Assembly (NCBI GenBank): GCA_020697025.1
Contig: JAJFBO010000001.1
Coordinates: 1-20,734, forward strand
Direction of reading: 5' to 3'
Origin: Burkholderiales bacterium
Lineage (GTDB): Bacteria; Pseudomonadota; Gammaproteobacteria; Burkholderiales; UBA11063
Length of the DNA: 20,734 bases
The translations under genes were made by a program, and so were the position numbers. The notes beneath the pieces are model-generated. The model was not told the DNA's origin. It made no database searches and was given only the letters and a program-made list of their open reading frames with translations. Shown piece by piece: positions 1 through 6,292 of this stretch. The first letter of the stretch is position 1. Each line of letters opens with the position of its first letter.

Positions 1-184
1 ATAAACTCGTGCCACCCTTGAACATTAAAATTGAAGATAAATATGGGTCATTAAAAATTTTACTTAACACCCAAGTAACCCAAAAATCTTTTTCTGCAAT
101 TGATGGAGTTACTTTTTTGCGGATAGCCGTTTCATTAAATAACTCTCTGAGTGCTTCCTTATTCCATAATGCTATCTTATCCAT
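1..184 (-). CDS. abiEii: AbiEii-type nucleotidyltransferase toxin, partial (N-terminal 61 residues)
   Basis: This gene is read leftwards from an ATG at 184 and runs off the window edge. The visible 61 residues include AEKDFWVTWVL and then FKGGTSL. A GG-T/S-S motif after such a stretch is the start of the nucleotidyltransferase core of the AbiEii/AbiGii toxin family. An AGGAA Shine-Dalgarno lies about 9 bases upstream of the ATG. It follows the antitoxin gene by 53 bases on the same strand, the usual AbiE order. Family members act on NTPs or tRNA and cause growth arrest that aborts phage infection. The catalytic lysine and aspartates further on are outside the window, so activity cannot be judged. 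Confidence 0.85.
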   Translation of the reverse strand, partial: MDKIALWNKEALRELFNETAIRKKVTPSIAEKDFWVTWVLSKIFNDPYLSSILMFKGGTSL

Positions 185-237
185 TTAGTGATGTTCCTAT
201 TGAATTTTTTAGTAAACTACTACTGGCAAAATGCAGC

Positions 238-867
238 CTAGCCATTCCACACTAGTGGGGCATTGGTTTCTCGGCAAATTTGCTTGATCGCGCTATACGT
301 CCAATCACTAATAGTTTTAGTATCTTTAATTATCTTTGTATATAATTTTTCATCAATTTTATTACGAATTTTTTCAATTATTTCTGGGGTAATATTATCC
401 TTACCTAAAGCTTTTATGGCTTGTACTAAAATGGCACTTTCAGGATATTTAAAACCTATTTCTTTTAGTGCAATTTTTTTAAACTCTAACTGATTGCCAA
501 AAATCTCATACTTTCGATTTGGTCCATCACTAAAATATATATAACGTCCTGGTACCTGAGTGGATAAACCAAGTAAGTACAATGCTACATCTCCCGAAGG
601 TTCTATGCGCCACTTAAATTTCCTGGCAACCGCATGAGCAACCTTATCTATTTCTGGGCTTAGGTATTGTTCTAATAATTTACTATATTTGGGGAAATCA
701 TATACCCCTCTTATTAAACGCCGAATCTTACCTTCTTGAACTAAATTTGCTAATGCCCAATCAATGGTTGAACTATTAAATTTATCTGTAAAATCTGCTC
801 CAGAAAATATACAACCTTTGCCAGTGCCTTTTATTATGAAATATATTTTGTTTTCAATGGATTGCAT
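238..867 (-). CDS. abiEi: AbiEi-type antitoxin / transcriptional regulator (DUF6088-like)
   Basis: A 209-residue protein. The N-terminal 60 residues form a winged-helix-like region (GADFTDKF, then ALANLVQEGKIRRLIRGVYDFPKYS). The remainder resembles the AbiEi antitoxin C-terminal region (PSGDVALYLLGLSTQVPGRYIYFSDG). In AbiE systems this protein neutralises the AbiEii toxin and also represses its own operon by binding inverted repeats at the promoter. The ATG at 867 is preceded by GAGGGA. The toxin gene begins 53 bases downstream on the same strand, so the two are probably cotranscribed. An inverted repeat and a candidate promoter lie 35-60 bases upstream. Family assignment is from motif pattern and operon context. 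Confidence 0.85.
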   Translation of the reverse strand: MQSIENKIYFIIKGTGKGCIFSGADFTDKFNSSTIDWALANLVQEGKIRRLIRGVYDFPKYSKLLEQYLSPEIDKVAHAVARKFKWRIEPSGDVALYLLGLSTQVPGRYIYFSDGPNRKYEIFGNQLEFKKIALKEIGFKYPESAILVQAIKALGKDNITPEIIEKIRNKIDEKLYTKIIKDTKTISDWTYSAIKQICRETNAPLVWNG

Positions 868-901
868 AGCATTCCCTCATAAAAAAATTCAAGAAAAAAT
901 A

Positions 902-925
902 TACAATTTTCCTTGAAATATTGTA
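902..925 (-). promoter_or_regulatory. Candidate abiE operator overlapping an extended -10 promoter
   Basis: TACAAT at 902-907 and ATTGTA at 920-925 are inverted copies. The interior also pairs (TTTC/GAAA), giving a near-perfect dyad with one extra base. Read on the minus strand, the distal half gives TGG-TACAAT, an extended -10 element for the antitoxin gene, about 50 bases before its start codon. No good -35 is visible. Repression by AbiEi binding here is inferred from the family's known autoregulation. Confidence 0.45.
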
Positions 926-1075
926 CCACTATTTAGTCCGCATATGCTTATGTTTTACATAAAAATTTTCTATTGTCGAAAAATGCCAAAATATAAAGTA
1001 ATATACACAAGCATTGAAAATACTGTATTTTAGTGTGATATGCTATGCGGTAGGTTGTGACTTACAAGATGCTAG

Positions 1076-1104
1076 TAGCAATATGCAAAATTTGCATATT
1101 GCTA
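1076..1104. repeat. 14-bp perfect inverted repeat between the island ORF and abiEi
   Basis: TAGCAATATGCAAA and its exact complement flank a single central base. It lies 16 bases past the stop codon of the leftward 134-aa gene. As RNA it would form a stable hairpin. No T-run follows on either strand, so a classical terminator is uncertain; a protein-binding site is equally possible. The rest of 926-1119 shows no gene. Confidence 0.6.
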
Positions 1105-1119
1105 AGTTTTCGCAATTAT

Positions 1120-1524
1120 TTAACTGGCTTTTGCATTACTATACAGGTCAATCATGTGAAGCTCAATAAATAATAAATCTATATAAGCATCTATGGTTAT
1201 ATAGTGTTTTATTTGGGTAATGCCTCGGTTAGTGCCATACGCCTCACTGTAAAAACCGTCAAGATATTTTCGTGGTTCGTCAGTTTCATAGCTTATCCAA
1301 CCGATTGCTAGCATTAGCTTAAAATGCTTTTCCGGGAGTTCAGATAAGCAAATAGCAAAGTCACTCAGGTCGTAAGATTTTGCTTTTAGGTGTTTTTTCT
1401 CTATTTTATGTAATTTAGTAAATATTGGGTCATTGTAGCCTAATGAAGTTTTATTACCACAAGCATGTTCAATAACGCTATTGGCTATGGCTATTTTTTG
1501 TTTGGTAGAATATAGATTTGACAT
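1120..1524 (-). CDS. Unknown 134-aa protein downstream of a C4-like antisense RNA
   Basis: I do not recognise this protein with confidence. It is 134 residues, soluble, without signal peptide or membrane segment, and mostly helical in appearance. The pattern LSELPEKHFKLMLAIGW followed by a helical tail faintly recalls DUF3775-type proteins, but that is a guess. The ATG at 1524 has a good Shine-Dalgarno (AAAGGA, minus strand, 1535-1530). That Shine-Dalgarno overlaps a target site for the upstream antisense RNA, so translation is probably blocked when the RNA is present. It occupies the position that icd/ant hold in phages P1/P7 or the kil region holds in P4. A toxic or antirepressor-like role is therefore conceivable but unproven. 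Confidence 0.65.
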   Translation of the reverse strand: MSNLYSTKQKIAIANSVIEHACGNKTSLGYNDPIFTKLHKIEKKHLKAKSYDLSDFAICLSELPEKHFKLMLAIGWISYETDEPRKYLDGFYSEAYGTNRGITQIKHYITIDAYIDLLFIELHMIDLYSNAKAS

Positions 1525-1531
1525 GATTTTC

Positions 1532-1552
1532 CTTTGGTATTCACGTTACTAA
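1532..1552 (-). promoter_or_regulatory. Antisense target site 2 (b2-a2) on the Shine-Dalgarno
   Basis: On the minus strand TTAGTAAC (1552-1545), six bases, then ACCAAAG (1538-1532). Both are exact complements of stretches in the structured RNA at 1576-1651 and lie in the order needed for one continuous antiparallel interaction. ACCAAAG shares bases with the Shine-Dalgarno of the 134-aa gene. A further TTAGTAAC copy lies at 1568-1561, directly after the RNA. Confidence 0.65.
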
Positions 1553-1575
1553 TTTTCCTAGTTACTAATTAGGAA

Positions 1576-1651
1576 GCCGGGGGTTAGTAACACCGACCAA
1601 AGTGCGGCTGGGCTTATTTCCCGTGAGGGTATTGTATTCGCCCACCCCGGC
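1576..1651 (-). ncRNA. C4/CI-like phage immunity antisense RNA
   Basis: A GC-rich block of about 76 bases in AT-rich surroundings. On the minus strand a closing stem GCCGGGG/CCCCGGC (1651-1645 with 1582-1576) encloses two arms. Arm one is TGGGC/GCCCA (1644-1640 with 1613-1609), containing CCC-TCAC-GGG. Arm two is CCG/CGG (1607-1605 with 1595-1593), whose loop carries CTTTGGT. Single-stranded GTTACTAA (1591-1584) follows. These two stretches match the a' and b' recognition elements of C4 RNA in layout. The sequence GGGAAATAAGCCCAGCCGCA also resembles enterobacterial C4/ash regions as I remember them. A small hairpin at 1660-1674 (ATGGC/GCCAT) precedes it. Structure and complementarity are visible; the family name is recognition without a covariance search. 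Confidence 0.72.
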
Positions 1652-1707
1652 ATAGATGTATGGCTTTTTGCCATCTAAATATGCTGGTTTATTTTATATG
1701 TCATTAT

Positions 1708-1740
1708 ATATAAAACAAACTAACCACAGTTATGTGGTTA
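1708..1740 (-). terminator. Leader intrinsic terminator between target site 1 and the antisense RNA
   Basis: On the minus strand TAACCACA, a 4-base loop, then TGTGGTTA form an 8-bp perfect stem (1740-1721), followed by GTTTGTTTTATAT. This is a plausible rho-independent terminator. Its place within the leader, just after target site 1, fits control by transcription termination as in phage P4 immunity. Confidence 0.6.
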
Positions 1741-1750
1741 GCTCTAATTA

Positions 1751-1773
1751 CTTTGGTTTATCGGAGTTACTAA
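1751..1773 (-). promoter_or_regulatory. Antisense target site 1 (b1-a1) in the leader
   Basis: On the minus strand TTAGTAAC (1773-1766), eight bases, then ACCAAAG (1757-1751): the same two target words in the same order as at 1552-1532, placed just after the predicted transcription start and before the leader terminator. The layout, target then RNA then target, mirrors seqA-seqB-seqC of phage P4. Confidence 0.62.
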
Positions 1774-1786
1774 ATCCTTAAGCGTT

Positions 1787-1816
1787 ATAATAAGTGATTT
1801 TGTGTTACTATGTCAA
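1787..1816 (-). promoter_or_regulatory. Sigma70-type promoter of the antisense-RNA/134-aa transcript
   Basis: Minus strand TTGACA (1816-1811), an 18-base spacer, then TATTAT (1792-1787): a consensus -35 and a one-mismatch -10. Transcription would begin near 1780, just ahead of target site 1. On the plus strand TATAAT occupies 1786-1791 and may be the -10 of a divergent promoter for the VOC gene, though no good -35 accompanies it. Confidence 0.68.
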
Positions 1817-1854
1817 ATGTTTGTTTAGTAGGTTTATTTAATAGGAGACAAATT

Positions 1855-2289
1855 ATGTTTAAAGTTCAATGCATAGACCATATTGTTTTAAGAATCAGGG
1901 ATATCGAGAAAATGGTTTCGTTTTATTGTGATATCCTTGGTCTTACAATTGAAAAGCAACAGCCAGAGATAAAGCTTACACAATTGCGTGCTGGTGCAAG
2001 CATTATAGACTTAATTCAAAAAGATGATAGTCCATCGGGTGTTGGACGTAATTTAGATCATTTTTGTTTACGTATTAGTCCATTTAATTTTCAGCACCTA
2101 AAAGAATACTTCAAAAAAAGAAATATTACTATTTACAAATATGGTACTAGATATGGTGCGGAAGGGGATGGTGAATCATTTTATCTTCTGGACCCCGAAA
2201 ATAATGAGGTTGAGTTAAAAGCTGCTAAGGTTAGTAGGTCCAGTTTTTTAACTCTCAAAGAACACCTTCAAATAGAAGCAGTGGCTTAG
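1855..2289 (+). CDS. VOC-superfamily (glyoxalase-like) protein with an NnrE-like tail
   Basis: The start chosen is the ATG at 1855 because AGGAGA lies at 1843-1848; an earlier in-frame ATG at 1810 lacks such a site and overlaps the divergent promoter. The 144-residue product has the VOC fold pattern: IDHIVLRIRDIEKMVSFYCDILGL at the start, NLDHFCLRI in the middle, and LLDPENNEVELK near the end. H9, H69 and E120 are the probable metal ligands. Relatives act as dioxygenases, lyases or resistance proteins; the substrate cannot be told. The VOC domain ends near residue 124. The last 19 residues (SFLTLKEHLQIEAVA and neighbours) look like the first helix of NnrE rather than VOC. The next gene continues in the same frame after the TAG. 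Confidence 0.85.
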   Translation: MFKVQCIDHIVLRIRDIEKMVSFYCDILGLTIEKQQPEIKLTQLRAGASIIDLIQKDDSPSGVGRNLDHFCLRISPFNFQHLKEYFKKRNITIYKYGTRYGAEGDGESFYLLDPENNEVELKAAKVSRSSFLTLKEHLQIEAVA

Positions 2290-2307
2290 AAAAATGGATT
2301 AGACCTC

Positions 2308-2865
2308 ATGGATTTGGCTGCGCAGTCGATTGTTAATTATATTATAAAACTACTATCTTTAAAAATGAAAACTATTTTAATTATTGCCGGGAAGGGTAAT
2401 AATGGTGGTGATGGCGTTAGCTGTGCAATTAAATTAGCAAATCTAGGGTATTCTGTTACGCTTCTTCTTGTTTATGATAAGTTAAGTCAGAATACCCAAA
2501 AACTCGTTGAAAATTATAAGCGATTAAATGGCGGGATTATAACTAGCTTGCCTACGCACTTGTCGAGTTTTGAATTAATTATAGATGGTGTATTAGGTAT
2601 TGGTATATCAAGTCAATTGGATGAGAAGACAAAGGAAATATTTAACAAAATTAATGATTTAAATAAATTTATTTTAGCAATTGATACGCCTAGCGGGGTA
2701 GAGCCATTTACAGGCAAAATATATTCTGGAGCTATAAAAGCAAGTGTAACATTAACATTTATTGATGATAAGCCAGGGTTACATATTGGCAGCACTGCTA
2801 ATTACGTTGGGGAAGTTATAGTTGACCATTTAGTTGACCCAAGCGTATTAAGAACTTATTTATAA
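2308..2865 (+). CDS. nnrE: NAD(P)H-hydrate epimerase, N-terminally short
   Basis: NnrE (YjeF_N) epimerises R- and S-forms of NADHX/NADPHX so that NnrD can repair them. Seen here: GKGNNGGDGVSCAIKLANLGY (dinucleotide-binding region), LIIDGVLGIGIS, AIDTPSGVEPFTGKI and VTLTFIDDKPGLHIG, all family hallmarks. From the ATG at 2308 the product is 185 residues against roughly 220-230 usual, lacking the first helix. That helix seems to be encoded just upstream, in frame, before the TAG at 2287-2289. The Shine-Dalgarno for 2308 is weak. The protein may be a trimmed enzyme, the product of a recently broken VOC-NnrE fusion, or rescued by readthrough. The partner NnrD is at 16867-17787. Confidence 0.82.
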   Translation: MDLAAQSIVNYIIKLLSLKMKTILIIAGKGNNGGDGVSCAIKLANLGYSVTLLLVYDKLSQNTQKLVENYKRLNGGIITSLPTHLSSFELIIDGVLGIGISSQLDEKTKEIFNKINDLNKFILAIDTPSGVEPFTGKIYSGAIKASVTLTFIDDKPGLHIGSTANYVGEVIVDHLVDPSVLRTYL

Positions 2866-2876
2866 TTTTATTACAA

Positions 2877-3470
2877 TTATTTAGTTATAACGTTATTGGT
2901 ATTCTGTATATAGGCGAATCCATATGATAAAGTTTTTAAAGTCGACAAATGTAAATCCTTGTTATCTGTAGATGTGGCATCATTTATAAAGAAAACTCTA
3001 TATCCAAGCTGAAAAGCATCCCGTGACGTAGTTTCGCAGCAACAGTTTGTCATCACGCCAGTAATTATTACATCTTCAATACCAGCTTCCTGAAGAATAT
3101 CATTTAAATTGGTGCCAAAAAACGCACTATATTGATTTTTGTCAATTATTGTTCTACTGGTTGGGTCAAGTTCTTTTATAATTTGCCAGTTATCACTGTT
3201 CTTTTCTAAACTTTGCCCATCCCACCATTTCATCAAACTTTTAGACTGTGGAAAATGGTCATTATGTCTTGTAAAAATAACTTTAACACCATTTGTATCC
3301 GCATGCTTTATCATTTTCTTTATATTTTCTACTAAAGTATCTTTTATTATACTTCGAAAGGTCTCTTGCATATCAATAACAATTAAAGCAGCTTTTTTAT
3401 GGTTAATAGTTGATTTTCTGATATTATATTCACTAATTTCATCTAAACTCACTGAGTATGGCTGATACAT
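2877..3470 (-). CDS. Isochorismatase-family cysteine hydrolase
   Basis: A 197-residue cytosolic hydrolase of the isochorismatase/nicotinamidase fold. The catalytic triad is visible: D33 in LIVIDMQETF, K111 in IDKNQYSAFFGT, and C144 in GVMTNCCCETTSRDAF. Three consecutive cysteines (143-145) at the nucleophile position are uncommon. Relatives hydrolyse isochorismate, nicotinamide, N-carbamoyl compounds or isatin; nothing here selects among them. The ATG at 3470 has AGGAGA just upstream. The gene converges with nnrE (11-base gap) and lies after mnmE on the same strand, with 138 bases between them and a possible promoter of its own. Confidence 0.88.
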   Translation of the reverse strand: MYQPYSVSLDEISEYNIRKSTINHKKAALIVIDMQETFRSIIKDTLVENIKKMIKHADTNGVKVIFTRHNDHFPQSKSLMKWWDGQSLEKNSDNWQIIKELDPTSRTIIDKNQYSAFFGTNLNDILQEAGIEDVIITGVMTNCCCETTSRDAFQLGYRVFFINDATSTDNKDLHLSTLKTLSYGFAYIQNTNNVITK

Positions 3471-3506
3471 CGCTTTCTCCTATAATCTATTTTGCCAGTA
3501 ATATTA

Positions 3507-3536
3507 ATTATCAAAATAAAAGACTAATCCCCGCAA
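3507..3536 (-). promoter_or_regulatory. Possible promoter of the cysteine hydrolase gene
   Basis: Minus strand TTGCGG (3536-3531), 18 bases, GATAAT (3512-3507). The -10 has one mismatch, the -35 is moderate. It is placed about 37 bases before the start codon. Confidence 0.35.
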
Positions 3537-3608
3537 CGCAGTAATCAGCTTATACCGTCATTATGACACCGGTCAGTAGTACTTAGGGAGAAGGTCCAGA
3601 AGTAAGTA

Positions 3609-4949
3609 TTACTTCCCGATACAAAATTTACTAAATATCTCCCCTAATAAATCATCTGCACTAAATCCGCCAGTAATTTGCATAAGATCATTATGTGCAT
3701 AACGCAGTTCTTCAGCTAAAATTTCTAAATTATGCCAGTTGTCAAATGCCATATTAATATGTTTTACAGCCTGCTTCATGCTTTCTAGATGTCGGGTGCG
3801 CGCAATAAACACATCATGGTTATTTTGCAAGAAGCCGATGCTGTCTAAAATTGAATTTCTAAGCATATCTAAACCCACTCCCAGTTTAGCCGATAAATAA
3901 ATATGAGTATAACCTTCAATGTTTTTACTGCCAATCGTCATATCAACCAAATCAATTTTATTGTGCACATATAATCTGGGCATATTTTCTGGTAAATTAT
4001 GTAAAATGTGTTCATCTTTAGTGGTTAAGCCAATTGTAGAATCAAGTATAATCAGGCACAAATCAGCACTTTGCATTGCATTTATGGCACGCTTAATCCC
4101 AATTTGTTCCACAATATCAGTAGTCTCTCTAATTCCGGCAGTATCAACTAGGTTTAAGGCAATGCCATTAACTATAATTTTTTCTTTAACAATATCCCGT
4201 GTAGTACCGGCAATTTCAGTAACAATAGCAATATCTTCATTAGCTAAGGCATTCATCAAGCTTGATTTACCAACATTTGGTCTCCCAATGATTGCGATAT
4301 TAGCCCCATTATTGAGAATAACACCTTGCCTGGTGTTATCTAAGAGCTGTAATATACTTGTTTGTAAAACCCCCAGCTTATCTTTAATCTTGGCATTAGC
4401 AATAAACTCAATATCTTCCTCAGGAAAGTCAAGAGTTGATTCAACAAACATGCGTAAATTAATTAATTGCTCACTAATTTCAGTGATATGACGGGAGAAA
4501 GTTCCCTGTAATGATTTTAGGGCGCTTTTAGCACTAGCTTCGCTTTCGGCATGAATTAAGTCATTAATACTTTCAGCTTGTATCAAATCCATTTTGCCAT
4601 TTAAATAAGCTCTTCTGCTAAATTCACCTGGCATTGCCATACGGCAGCCAAGCTCGATAGAGCGTTTAAGTATCATTGAAAGTACAACAGGGCTGCCATG
4701 GCCTTGAATTTCAATAATATCTTCACCAGTAAAAGAGTGCGGGCTTTTAAAATAAAAAAGCAATCCCGCATCAATAACTTCATTGCCGGAATTATAAATA
4801 TTGCTATAGTGCGCCATTCGGGGTTTTAGTTTAGTTTTGCCAATTAAACCGGATAAAATACTGTCCAGGTTGTAACCAGAAATACGTATAATTCCAATAC
4901 CGGAATAACCATTTCCGGTAGCAATTGCCACAATTTTATCGTTATTCAA
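3609..4949 (-). CDS. mnmE: tRNA modification GTPase MnmE
   Basis: MnmE works with MnmG to install the carboxymethylaminomethyl (or aminomethyl) group at C5 of wobble uridine in several tRNAs, using 5,10-methylene-THF. The 446-residue protein is full length. The N-terminal THF-binding domain opens with IVAIATGNGYSGIGIIRISG. The inserted G domain has G1 GRPNVGKS (222-229), TTRD (249-252), DTAG (269-272) and NKID (330-333). The C-terminal FCIGK carries the conserved catalytic cysteine C443. The start codon is TTG at 4949; there is no nearby ATG, the N-terminus aligns from there, and AGGAAA lies 10 bases upstream. The weak start may keep expression low. Confidence 0.97.
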   Translation of the reverse strand: MNNDKIVAIATGNGYSGIGIIRISGYNLDSILSGLIGKTKLKPRMAHYSNIYNSGNEVIDAGLLFYFKSPHSFTGEDIIEIQGHGSPVVLSMILKRSIELGCRMAMPGEFSRRAYLNGKMDLIQAESINDLIHAESEASAKSALKSLQGTFSRHITEISEQLINLRMFVESTLDFPEEDIEFIANAKIKDKLGVLQTSILQLLDNTRQGVILNNGANIAIIGRPNVGKSSLMNALANEDIAIVTEIAGTTRDIVKEKIIVNGIALNLVDTAGIRETTDIVEQIGIKRAINAMQSADLCLIILDSTIGLTTKDEHILHNLPENMPRLYVHNKIDLVDMTIGSKNIEGYTHIYLSAKLGVGLDMLRNSILDSIGFLQNNHDVFIARTRHLESMKQAVKHINMAFDNWHNLEILAEELRYAHNDLMQITGGFSADDLLGEIFSKFCIGK

Positions 4950-5039
4950 GATAGATATATTTCCTAAATTTCTCGCCTAACGCCAGAAAAAATTATATAA
5001 CTGGTAAGCCAATTTGGGGATATTTGAATTACCTAAACT

Positions 5040-6011
5040 TCAGTTATTATTTTCCAGAAAATCCAGTATACTTTTTTGAAATAAATGGTAATAAGGTTTT
5101 TCTAGCATAAGAATATGCGAAGCTCCTTCAATTTTTACAATGCGATTATTTTTATTTGGCATCACTTTTGACATATATGGTATGTCGTTTTTCCAATTTA
5201 CATAAGGATCATTTGTTCCAGCTATGACTAATACAGGCATAGTTAGAGCTTTTGGGTCAAATAAAGCTATATTCTTTAGTTGAAATAAATCTTTACGGCA
5301 CCCATTAGCGCTGCCATTGCCGTCATATTGCCAAGTACTAGCTAAATATTGCTTAATAACTCCGGATTCTGCTATAGTTGAAATAATCTGTTTAGTTTGG
5401 TTATCTCTTTGGAAATCCGATAAAGCTGCCTCATCAGTATATTTTTGGTAGTCATCTTTTATTATTCTTGATCCCTGGGCGTGAAAAATAGGTGCATATA
5501 AAATAAGGGAATTGACCCAATTAGTATATTTTTTTGCCATGATGGAACTAGAAATTGTGCCAAAACTCCATCCTAAAAGATTGATTTTTTCAATATGCTC
5601 ATATTTTCGGATTAAATTCACAGCGCCCGCAATGTCATTAGCTGCATAATTACTATTTACAATAAAACCATTTTTGGGTTTTTGTGAATTACCATAACCG
5701 GTAAGATCCAGCAGCCAAACCCTAAATCCATGCTTAGCTAAAAAATCAGCTAAACTATAGTCTTTATATGGAAAGTCAAATTGATTTGATGAAAAAGTTA
5801 CACCGTGTATTAATAATATATCTGGATACTTAAATTTTACTGAACCCACGCAATTAGCTGCCGTAATTTTTTCAAGATGCAATTTATAATTATTTCTGGC
5901 ATATTTAACGTTTGTTTTTTCAATAATGCATGAGTTGCCAGTATCTGCATAAATATTGAAGTTTATAAAAAAATTTAGAACTACTGTAAAACAAAAAAAT
6001 TTTATTTTCAT
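5040..6011 (-). CDS. Secreted alpha/beta hydrolase
   Basis: A 323-residue protein with a signal peptide (about residues 1-22, ending near IYADTG), so probably periplasmic or exported. The alpha/beta hydrolase features are in order: oxyanion region LLIHGVTFSSNQF, nucleophile elbow GWSFG with S149, acid D268 in GTNDPYVNW, and H299 in GASHILMLE. Cysteines at 28, 54 and 238 could form a disulfide outside the cytoplasm. Substrate is unknown; esterase or lipase-like activity is the family default. The ATG at 6011 has GAGG five bases upstream. It precedes mnmE on the same strand with a 90-base gap that shows no clear terminator or promoter. Confidence 0.85.
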   Translation of the reverse strand: MKIKFFCFTVVLNFFINFNIYADTGNSCIIEKTNVKYARNNYKLHLEKITAANCVGSVKFKYPDILLIHGVTFSSNQFDFPYKDYSLADFLAKHGFRVWLLDLTGYGNSQKPKNGFIVNSNYAANDIAGAVNLIRKYEHIEKINLLGWSFGTISSSIMAKKYTNWVNSLILYAPIFHAQGSRIIKDDYQKYTDEAALSDFQRDNQTKQIISTIAESGVIKQYLASTWQYDGNGSANGCRKDLFQLKNIALFDPKALTMPVLVIAGTNDPYVNWKNDIPYMSKVMPNKNNRIVKIEGASHILMLEKPYYHLFQKSILDFLENNN

Positions 6012-6069
6012 TTAAACCTCAAAATATTATTAATCTAAGCCTGATTGTTTTATTTAAAAAAATTATTTT

Positions 6070-6078
6070 ATAATTTAT
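6070..6078. repeat. Left copy of 9-bp target-site duplication
   Basis: ATAATTTAT lies directly outside the left inverted end at 6079. The same nine bases lie directly outside the right end at 8158-8166. Confidence 0.8.
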
Positions 6079-6292
6079 CTCACTACATGACAGAAGCTTT
6101 CAAAATAAATAAACAGACTTAGCTGTACCATTTACAGCGTAAAAGAGTTTAAAAAATTATAAACTCAATTTATAGGCTGTTATAAACTGTATTTGCTAAA
6201 ATACTTAAAAAATTATTAAGGTAATGTTCCCTAAAGCATCAAACGGTGATAGGGTTTAATGCAAACTAAAACCTGCGCCTAAGCCTAAAAGA

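Noticed and set aside
1076..1104. Classical rho-independent terminator
   Set aside because: The 14-bp dyad is perfect, but no T-run follows on either strand, so only a repeat is claimed.
1810..1854. Upstream in-frame ATG for the VOC gene
   Set aside because: No Shine-Dalgarno, overlaps the divergent -35, and the family N-terminus begins at 1855, where AGGAGA is well placed.
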